Shown: piece after piece, positions 35,598 to 42,302 of the stretch
Position numbering within the stretch: the first letter of the stretch is position 1
Layout: each line of letters starts with the position of its first letter
Assembly (NCBI GenBank): GCA_003481745.1
Contig: QULP01000002.1
Coordinates: 310,001-374,000 of the forward strand
Reading direction: 5' to 3'
DNA: 64,000 bases
Source: Firmicutes bacterium OM04-13BH
GTDB lineage: Bacteria > Bacillota > Clostridia > Lachnospirales > Lachnospiraceae
Made by a program: the position numbers and the translations under genes
Notes under the pieces: generated by a model
Database searches by the model: none
The model's input: the letters and a program-made list of their open reading frames with translations, nothing else
What the model was told of the DNA's origin: nothing

Positions 35598-36468
35598 CAA
35601 ACGCACCTCCGTAAATTGCTTTTTCCATTTCAAGTACCTGGGAAGCACGTTTTACAATCGGTGCATCAATCATTTTTCCTCTAAGAGAAATAACTCCTTT
35701 TCCCTGTCTCTTTCCTTCTTCAATCGCATCCATGACATCATGTGCATAAGCGATTTCTTCTTCTGTAGGAGAGAATACTTCATTAACAATATCAACATGT
35801 CGCGGAGAAATGACTGCTTTTCCTGCAAATCCCAGACTCTTGGCAAATTCAGTATCTTTTCTAAGCCCTTCCATATCCTCTACATCGGTAAACGGTGTAT
35901 CGTAGGCTTCAATTCCACAAGCTCTTGCTGCAAGCACCAGTCTTGTTCTTGCATAAAAGATTTCCTGTCCTTCTTTTGTTCGCTTACAATGCATGTCAGC
36001 CGTAAAATCTTCTCCTCCTAAGAAGATTCCAATGACTCTTTTATCTGCGGAAGCGATTTCAAAAGATTTTTCCACACCAAGTGCTGTCTCGATTAACGGA
36101 AGAATTTTTACAGTTCCCTCTTCTATTCCCGCTTTCTTCTCTACCTCTGCCATGTATGCGGAAACTTCCTGAATCATCTCGGCTCCGCTTACTTTTGTTG
36201 GCATAATAACATCTGGTTTTAAAGGAATGATGGCCTCCAAATCCTCTTTCCAGAATTTTGTATCCGTCGGATTGATACGTACAACTGTCTCGCAGGCATC
36301 AAATGACTGATACTTTAATGTATTTCTGACAAGAACTCTGGCTGCATCTTTTTCATCCGGAGATACTGCATCTTCCAAATCGAAAATGATGGTGTCAGCT
36401 CCTAATGTATCACCATTAATCAGCATGTTTGGTGTATTGCCTGGTAAAAATAACATGGTTCGTCTCAT
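35590..36468 (-). CDS. citE: Citrate/citramalate lyase beta subunit
   Basis: About 292 residues beginning MRRTMLFLPGNTPNML. TIM-barrel landmarks are ADTIIFDLEDAVSPDEKDAAR (metal Asp/Glu), VVRINPTDTKFW, LPLIETALGV and FLGGEDFTADM. It cleaves the (3S)-citramalyl thioester into acetyl-ACP and pyruvate. The start overlaps the citD stop (ATGA), with GGGGGAG upstream. Confidence 0.94.
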   Translation of the reverse strand: MRRTMLFLPGNTPNMLINGDTLGADTIIFDLEDAVSPDEKDAARVLVRNTLKYQSFDACETVVRINPTDTKFWKEDLEAIIPLKPDVIMPTKVSGAEMIQEVSAYMAEVEKKAGIEEGTVKILPLIETALGVEKSFEIASADKRVIGIFLGGEDFTADMHCKRTKEGQEIFYARTRLVLAARACGIEAYDTPFTDVEDMEGLRKDTEFAKSLGFAGKAVISPRHVDIVNEVFSPTEEEIAYAHDVMDAIEEGKRQGKGVISLRGKMIDAPIVKRASQVLEMEKAIYGGAFDE

Positions 36469-36737
36469 GATTCTAAAACTCCCCCTCTTTTTAATGCTGT
36501 CTCCATTCGTGCTCGAATAACGCAATCGAGTGCACCTTTATCTTTGATATAAATTTTTCCTGTAGATATCTCAAATTCATTTAGTGTATCTACCACAGCT
36601 CCCCGAATAGAATCCAGATGCTGATTGGCTACAACAGAGTCAATTTCCAGAGTCAGTTCTTTGTCATCTGGTTCAATCTGGATAAACAAATCACTGGATT
36701 CCAGGGTTCCTGCTACTGCATTTTTTAAAATTTTCAC
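36465..36737 (-). CDS. citD: Citrate/citramalate lyase acyl carrier protein (gamma subunit)
   Basis: About 90 residues, starting MKILKNAVAGTLESSDLFIQ. The Ser in GTLESSDLFI is the expected attachment point of the phosphoribosyl-dephospho-CoA arm. The end (CVIRARMETALKRGG) is typical of CitD. It carries the acetyl/acyl group between CitF and CitE. Its prosthetic group would be supplied by the citX-citG fusion encoded divergently at 47087. Confidence 0.94.
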   Translation of the reverse strand: MKILKNAVAGTLESSDLFIQIEPDDKELTLEIDSVVANQHLDSIRGAVVDTLNEFEISTGKIYIKDKGALDCVIRARMETALKRGGVLES

Positions 36738-36803
36738 AGGCTGTCACCTCTTGTCTTTCCCTCTTTTTTATCTATGCTTAAAGCTTAATTTTTTATTTTG
36801 TGA

Positions 36804-37436
36804 TTATTCTACAACACTTTTTGAAACGTCGGCCTTGGCCAGAATTTTCTGTTCGTGTTCAATTGCTTTTTTCTCAAGCACTTCTACTTCTTTTGTTGTT
36901 TCCGCTACAAATGCTTCATCTTTGATGGATTCCAGATTAATTTTTACATTAAACAGTGCTCCAAGAACTGCGGTTCTTGCCATCATAGTTGCTACTAAAG
37001 CATCTGTTACTGCTGTTTTATTTCCTTTTGTTACCATTACTTCCGCATAAGGCATAATCTCATAAGCGCGTTTTGCAACTGATAACGGTACTGCAACGGC
37101 TGCTTTTAATCCATTCTGCATTGCTTCCTGACGAGCTGCCTTTTCTTCCTCTGTTTCTTTTGGCAGTGTCAGTGCCTGCATATATAAATCAAAAGATTCA
37201 CTGTCTCTTTTGATGTCATCTAAAAGATGTTCACAGATTGCATGCATCGGTTCGATGGCAGCTTTCATTTCTTCTTCTACTTCTGCATATTTTTTCTTGC
37301 CAATGGTAAGACCTGCTACCATTTCAGTTAACGCTGCTGCTAATGAACCAGCGAGGGCGGAAATACTTCCGCCCCCAGGTACAGGTTCATTTGAGGCAGT
37401 TTGCATGGCAAATTCTTGAACGGTCATATTTTTCAT
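36804..37436 (-). CDS. fchA: Formimidoyltetrahydrofolate cyclodeaminase
   Basis: About 210 residues. NEPVPGGGSISALAGSLA is the signature of the cyclodeaminase domain; the rest is helical. It turns formimino-tetrahydrofolate into methenyl-tetrahydrofolate and ammonia. In animals and some bacteria this domain is fused to FtcD; here it is a separate gene 28 nt after ftcD. Through it the one-carbon unit of histidine enters the folate pool. Confidence 0.95.
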   Translation of the reverse strand: MKNMTVQEFAMQTASNEPVPGGGSISALAGSLAAALTEMVAGLTIGKKKYAEVEEEMKAAIEPMHAICEHLLDDIKRDSESFDLYMQALTLPKETEEEKAARQEAMQNGLKAAVAVPLSVAKRAYEIMPYAEVMVTKGNKTAVTDALVATMMARTAVLGALFNVKINLESIKDEAFVAETTKEVEVLEKKAIEHEQKILAKADVSKSVVE

Positions 37437-37464
37437 GTCAATACCTCTTTCGTTTTACTCTTAA

Positions 37465-38424
37465 TTATAAACGTGTTTCCAGAACCTGGTCAGTTGTGAA
37501 TTTCGTTTCAAATCCGCAGTTGCTTTCTTCCAAATTGTTCAGTCCCAGATAGTATGCTGCACAGTCTACCAATGCCTGAAGAGGAACGAGTCCAATAATC
37601 TCGCTTCCCATTACATTTACACCGTAGCGTCTTGCTTCCATACGAACAGTTTCAAACACTGTATAAATAGAAGTTTTTGTATAGTTTGTAAGATTCATAG
37701 ATACCTGAGCAACATTTTTGCTTGGGTCTTCTTTGTTCTCTAACAGAACGCCCATAGCTTTACAATATTTGAATCCACCTTTGATATTACGAATCTTATC
37801 AGCGATCTTCTGTGCAATTTCAACACTTGATGTGCTTAAATTAATGTTGTATGCAATAAGCGGCATTCTTGCTCCGATTACAGTTGCACCACCGGTTGGG
37901 TGAATGGTGCTTGGTCCGATATCCGGAGTCCATGTTTCTGGATCAGCTGCAATTTTTTCTGCCATTCCTTCAAACTGTCCTTTACGGATTGTTGCAAGGT
38001 TTGCACTGTGTTTTAAACCTTTTGCAGAATCTTCATATAAGAAGAACGGCTGACCGAATTTTTCTGCTGCTTCTGTAGCAACTTCTTTTGCAAGTGCATC
38101 TGCTTCTTCTACTGTTGTTCCACGGATTGGAATGAAAGGAACTACGTCTACACAGCCCATACGAGGATGCTGTCCTACATGTTTTGTCATGTCGATTAAT
38201 TTTACTGCTGTTCCGATTGCTGTTACCATTACTTCTTTTAACGGCTCTGGCTCTCCGATTACTGTTACAACACTTCTGTTATGGTCTGCATCAGAAGAAT
38301 AATCAAGAAGTTTTACTCCCTCTACATCACGGAAGCAATCGATAATTGCGTCAAATGTTTTTTTGTCCTTTGCCTCACTAACGCTGAAATTTGGTACACA
38401 TTCAATGATTTTTTCCATTGCCAT
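37465..38424 (-). CDS. ftcD: Glutamate formimidoyltransferase
   Basis: About 319 residues, the transferase-only form. It begins with ECVPNFSVSEAKD; DADHNRSVVTVIG holds the catalytic His, HPRMGCVDVVPFIPI and GGATVIGARMPLIAYNINL follow. It moves the formimino group of N-formimino-glutamate to tetrahydrofolate and releases L-glutamate, which can then enter the glutamate mutase step encoded in the same operon. Follows hutI by 70 nt. Confidence 0.95.
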   Translation of the reverse strand: MAMEKIIECVPNFSVSEAKDKKTFDAIIDCFRDVEGVKLLDYSSDADHNRSVVTVIGEPEPLKEVMVTAIGTAVKLIDMTKHVGQHPRMGCVDVVPFIPIRGTTVEEADALAKEVATEAAEKFGQPFFLYEDSAKGLKHSANLATIRKGQFEGMAEKIAADPETWTPDIGPSTIHPTGGATVIGARMPLIAYNINLSTSSVEIAQKIADKIRNIKGGFKYCKAMGVLLENKEDPSKNVAQVSMNLTNYTKTSIYTVFETVRMEARRYGVNVMGSEIIGLVPLQALVDCAAYYLGLNNLEESNCGFETKFTTDQVLETRL

Positions 38425-38494
38425 AGTTCTCTTTTCTCCTTTATAATTATGTAAATATTTAAAAGTTGCCGTTTTTTAAAACACACACTTATTT

Positions 38495-39748
38495 TTATTT
38501 CCATTCTTTGTGATATACAGTCTCGCCCGCTTTGATTACAGTCTCAACCAGGTTAATTGCTGTGTGATATGGCATATAATGAATGGATGGGAATTTCAGG
38601 AATATGATATCTGCCTGTTTTCCCACTTCGAGGCTTCCGATTTTATCGGCTCTGTCCACTGCTGCCGCACCATTAATGGTAAGAGCAGTAATGACTTCCT
38701 CGATTGACATGTTCATATAAATACATCCAAGTGCCACCATAAGTGGAATGGAATTTGAAAAACAACTTCCCGGATTCAAGTCAGAAGCCAGTGCCACTGC
38801 ACAGCCTTCATCAATCATTTTTCTTGCCGGTGCATATTCTTCTTTTAAACCAAATGCGGTTAACGGAAGAATGGTACTGATGACTCCTGCATCCCTCATC
38901 TGACGGATTCCTTCATCTGATGCTTTTAATAAATGGTCTGCCGAAACTGCTCCAACTCTTGCAGCCAGTTCAGAACCGCCAAGCTGGTAAATCTCATCTG
39001 CATGAATTTTCAGCTTGAATCCCATTTCTTTTGCTTTTGTCATATAGTACTCGGAATCTTCTACAGAAAATACATTTTTCTCGGTAAAGATATCCGCAAA
39101 TTCTGCAAGACCTTCCTCTTTTACAATCGGCATGACATGATTTAACTGTTCATCCAAAAATTCTTTCTCTTTGCCTTTCCATTCTGGCAGAACACTGTGA
39201 GGTCCTAAGAATGTGGAAACAATATCAACCGGATGTTTTTCATTTAGGTTTTTCATTGCGCGCAGCATTTTTAATTCTGTCTCGCAGTCCATACCGTATC
39301 CGCTCTTTCCTTCTACGGTAGTCACACCAAATTCCAGCATACGGTTTAAGCGTTCTTCACCTGTTTCCATCAGTTCCTCTAAGGAGGCTTCTCTTGTTGG
39401 AACTACGGTGGCATTAATGCCACCGCCGCGTTCCATGATAGACATGTAACTGTCGCCTTTCAGTCTCCAGGAAAATTCATCTGCTCGATATCCGCCAAAG
39501 ATAAAGTGTGTATGGGAATCTACGAAACCCGGCATTACAGTTTTGCCTGTCGCATCGATTACTTCATACTCATCATTTATCTGTTTGTCTAATTCTTCTG
39601 TTGTACCAACTGCCACAATTTTATCATCGTGAATGATTACGGCTCCATCTTTAATCAGACCAATATCTGACATTTCTTTTCCATGTTTCGGTGCACTACC
39701 TTTACAGGTAACTAACTCAGATGCATGACGTATATAGCGTTTTTTCAT
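38495..39748 (-). CDS. hutI: Imidazolonepropionase
   Basis: About 417 residues of the amidohydrolase fold. Metal ligands: VDSHTHFIFGG (His-x-His), the HADEIYQLGG segment and SDLNPGSCFSNS. It opens imidazolone-5-propionate to N-formimino-L-glutamate. It begins 18 nt after hutU, with which it forms the second and third steps of histidine breakdown. Confidence 0.96.
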   Translation of the reverse strand: MKKRYIRHASELVTCKGSAPKHGKEMSDIGLIKDGAVIIHDDKIVAVGTTEELDKQINDEYEVIDATGKTVMPGFVDSHTHFIFGGYRADEFSWRLKGDSYMSIMERGGGINATVVPTREASLEELMETGEERLNRMLEFGVTTVEGKSGYGMDCETELKMLRAMKNLNEKHPVDIVSTFLGPHSVLPEWKGKEKEFLDEQLNHVMPIVKEEGLAEFADIFTEKNVFSVEDSEYYMTKAKEMGFKLKIHADEIYQLGGSELAARVGAVSADHLLKASDEGIRQMRDAGVISTILPLTAFGLKEEYAPARKMIDEGCAVALASDLNPGSCFSNSIPLMVALGCIYMNMSIEEVITALTINGAAAVDRADKIGSLEVGKQADIIFLKFPSIHYMPYHTAINLVETVIKAGETVYHKEWK

Positions 39749-39766
39749 GTCTGTTATCTCCTAATT

Positions 39767-41815
39767 TTAGTGATGTGTATGATGATGTGGTTCTACCACT
39801 ACATCTTTGCATACTCTTTCAATTAATTCGTCGCTTGCAAGGTAAGGCATTGTAACATAATCCTGACCTTCTCTGATTCTGTTGTATTCTGCTACAGTTT
39901 CGATAGAGTGTTCGCATCTGCCCCAGCTTCTTCTTGATACACCAATCATAGTATCCCACGGAATAGCCGCTTTTAAGATTTCGTCTACTCTTTCGCTTCC
40001 GTCAAGTACCATACCGAATCCACCGTTGATGGATTTGCTGATACCAACACCACCGCCGTTGTGAAGAGCTACAAGACTCATTCCACGTGCAGCGTTTCCT
40101 GCGTAGCAATGTACAGCCATATCTGCTGTAATATTAGAACCATCGTAAATATTAGATGTTTCTCTGTATGGTGAATCTGTACCGCCTGTATCATGATGGT
40201 CACGTCCAAGCATTACCGGTCCGATTTCTCCATTTCTTACCATTTCATTGAATTTCAGAGCAATATCTCTTCTTCCAAGAGCATCCTGATATAAAATACG
40301 GCACTGAGTACCAACTACCAGTTTGTTCTTTTCCGCATCACGAATCCAAATCCAGTTATCTCTATCCTGGCTTCTTCTTTCTGGATTAATGATTTCCATT
40401 GCAGCGTGGTCTGTTTTTCTTAAATCTTCCGGTTTTCCGGATAAGCAGCACCATCTGAATGGGCCATATCCATAATCAAACAGTTCTGGTCCAAGAATAT
40501 CTTCTACATAAGATGGGAAAATGAATCCTTCGCTTGTATCTTCACCATTCTTTGCGATATCTTTTGCGCCTGCATCAAATACAGCTCTCATGAAGGAGTT
40601 ACCGTAATCGAAGAAGTAAGCTCCTCTTTCTACGAGTGTTTTGATTAAGTGATAATGTTTTACTAATGTCTGATCTACTAATTCACAGAATTTATCTTTA
40701 TCATTTGCAAGCATTTCTGTACGTTCTTCGAATGTCAGACCCTGTGGGCAGTAACCTCCGTCGTATGGCACATGGCAGCTTGTCTGGTCAGATAACAGTT
40801 CAATCTTGATATTGTTATCAACTGCATACTGCAGTAAGTCTACGATATTTCCATGGTAAGCAATGGATACTGTTTCTTTCTTATCCATGTATTCCTGTGC
40901 AACTTTGAATGCTTCTGCTGCATCTTCAATTACAAGGCTTACCCATCCCTGGCTGTGACGTGTTTCAATTCTGGAAGCATCTACTTCTGCGATGATACCA
41001 ACACCACCGGCGATTTCGATTGCTTTTGGCTGAGCTCCACTCATTCCGCCAAGACCACTTGTTACAAACAGATGTCCGGCAAGGTCACCATCCTGAGGTA
41101 CTCCGAGGAATTTTCTACCTGCATTTAAGATTGTGTTGAATGTACCATGTACAATACCCTGAGGTCCGATGTACATCCATCCACCGGCTGTCATCTGTCC
41201 GTAGGAAGAGCATCCCATTGCTGTTGCTTTTGCCCAGTCTTCCGGATTATCGAACATACCAACCATCAGACCGTTTGTTACGATAACTCTTGGGCTTGTT
41301 TTATGAGATTTGAAAAGACCCATTGGATGACCACTCATCATTACCAGAGTATGTTCATCTGTCAGTTCTTCCAGATATTTTTTAATTAACTGATACTGCA
41401 TCCAGTTCTGGCAAACCTGTCCTGTTTCTCCATAAGTTACTAATTCGTAAGGATATAAAGCAACTTCATGGTCAAGGTTGTTATCAATCATAACCTGGAA
41501 TGCTTTACCTTCTACGCATTTTCCTTTATATTCATCGATTGGTTTTCCGTAAATTCTTTCCTTTGGCATGAAACGATATCCATAGATACGACCTCTTGTC
41601 AGAAGTTCGTCTAAGAATTCAGGAGCAAGCTGCTCGTGCAGTTCTTCCGGTACATATCTCAAAGCATTGGCAACCGCCAGTTTGATTTCACGTTTGTTCA
41701 GAGTAAGTTCTCTCATTGGAGCTCTTCTTACGCCTTCTTTGAAGGTCGGATACTCCGGCAGAACCGGGTCCAGTTTGATTACCATTGCTTTTCCGATTTC
41801 AGCATTATTCATCAT
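39767..41815 (-). CDS. hutU: Urocanate hydratase, long form
   Basis: About 682 residues, over 100 longer than the 555-560 residue Pseudomonas/Bacillus enzyme; I know the long form from Clostridia and Bacteroidetes. Landmarks are GQMTAGGWMYIGPQGIVHGT, SGLGGMSGAQPKA (NAD site), FDYGYGPFRWCCLSGKPED and the His/Gly-rich DHHDTGGTDSPYRET with LHNGGGVGIS. It adds water to urocanate giving imidazolone propionate, using tightly bound NAD+. The C-terminus ends in a His run (EPHHHTHH). First gene of the long catabolic operon. Confidence 0.96.
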   Translation of the reverse strand: MMNNAEIGKAMVIKLDPVLPEYPTFKEGVRRAPMRELTLNKREIKLAVANALRYVPEELHEQLAPEFLDELLTRGRIYGYRFMPKERIYGKPIDEYKGKCVEGKAFQVMIDNNLDHEVALYPYELVTYGETGQVCQNWMQYQLIKKYLEELTDEHTLVMMSGHPMGLFKSHKTSPRVIVTNGLMVGMFDNPEDWAKATAMGCSSYGQMTAGGWMYIGPQGIVHGTFNTILNAGRKFLGVPQDGDLAGHLFVTSGLGGMSGAQPKAIEIAGGVGIIAEVDASRIETRHSQGWVSLVIEDAAEAFKVAQEYMDKKETVSIAYHGNIVDLLQYAVDNNIKIELLSDQTSCHVPYDGGYCPQGLTFEERTEMLANDKDKFCELVDQTLVKHYHLIKTLVERGAYFFDYGNSFMRAVFDAGAKDIAKNGEDTSEGFIFPSYVEDILGPELFDYGYGPFRWCCLSGKPEDLRKTDHAAMEIINPERRSQDRDNWIWIRDAEKNKLVVGTQCRILYQDALGRRDIALKFNEMVRNGEIGPVMLGRDHHDTGGTDSPYRETSNIYDGSNITADMAVHCYAGNAARGMSLVALHNGGGVGISKSINGGFGMVLDGSERVDEILKAAIPWDTMIGVSRRSWGRCEHSIETVAEYNRIREGQDYVTMPYLASDELIERVCKDVVVEPHHHTHH

Positions 41816-41915
41816 TTCACATCTTCTCCTTTTTTGTTATTTTTATTTGTTTTTGATTTGATTTAATTTTACCATTTCAAAGTCTAAAAAACGTCTATTT
41901 ATTAAAAATTTTTTC

Positions 41916-41967
41916 AAAAAAATCTTGCTATCTGGTAATAAAATCGTCAACAATTCACAATAGCAAG
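41916..41967 (-). promoter_or_regulatory. Inverted repeat with flanking T-run in the hutU leader
   Basis: CTTGCTAT (41967-41960) and ATAGCAAG (41931-41924) on the minus strand, separated by 28 nt and followed by seven T. It can be read as an attenuator hairpin with a large loop, or as two half-sites for a regulator. A T-run also follows on the plus strand. Confidence 0.45.
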
Positions 41968-41971
41968 GTTT

Positions 41972-42001
41972 TTTATCGTCTTCTTCTATGAAATTTGTCA
42001 A
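41972..42001 (-). promoter_or_regulatory. Candidate promoter of hutU operon
   Basis: TTGACA (41996-42001) with an 18-bp spacer and a weak GATAAA (41972-41977) on the minus strand. The poor -10 would suit an activator-dependent promoter. It overlaps the start of the CTTGCTAT inverted repeat. Confidence 0.4.
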
Positions 42002-42039
42002 ATTTCTACATCAAGCATAAAGAATCATTAAACGAATAC

Positions 42040-42064
42040 AAAAAGACCGCCCCAAGGACGGCCT
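42040..42064 (-). terminator. Terminator of the structured RNA
   Basis: AGGCCGTC pairs with GGCGGTCT (one or two G-U pairs) around a short loop, followed by TTTTT on the minus strand. Confidence 0.82.
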
Positions 42065-42243
42065 CTTTGCAAGGAATGATATCTATGACTAGATATGGCG
42101 TGGCATGCTTCCATCCCTGAAATCAAAAATTTCAGGGACGAAAGCTTCATGCTCAAGAATACTTTCGTGCTCAGTATCCATGAACAAATCCCGTCTACCC
42201 AACGGCTTTCACTTTTTACGAATAATGGAATATTCGTATCTTT
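42040..42243 (-). ncRNA. Structured non-coding RNA of about 205 nt, family not certain
   Basis: The transcript would start near 42243 and end at the terminator. Stems that can be drawn in order: ACGAATA with TATTCGT, CCGT with ACGG, TTCATGGATACT with AGTATT..CATGAA (bulged), CCTGAAAT with ATTTCAGG, and ATATCTA with TAGATAT. In addition CGAAA in the third loop can pair with TTTCG further on, a possible pseudoknot. That density of compact stems is not chance-like. Length and independent transcription remind me of the raiA-motif RNA of Firmicutes, but I cannot confirm this. No coding gene explains the region, though a 30-codon frame lies inside it (42089-42181). Confidence 0.6.
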
Positions 42244-42249
42244 ACTGTG

Positions 42250-42276
42250 ACTATACCCTAACATAAGAGTAGTCAA
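42250..42276 (-). promoter_or_regulatory. Promoter of the structured RNA
   Basis: TATAGT (42250-42255) and TTGACT (42271-42276) on the minus strand; the spacer is 15 bp, 16 if TTTGAC is used. It lies between the end of the regulator gene and the RNA. Confidence 0.55.
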
Positions 42277-42302
42277 AAAAACGCAAAAAATTCATATATT
42301 TT

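Noticed and set aside
34194..36737. citDEF as a citrate fermentation cluster
   Set aside because: No citrate carrier or oxaloacetate decarboxylase is nearby, and the genes lie between hut and glutamate mutase genes, so citramalate is the better substrate.
42028..42276. 82-codon minus-strand open frame spanning the structured RNA
   Set aside because: It runs from within the promoter through all stems to the terminator, has no ribosome site and no recognisable composition; the RNA explains the region better.
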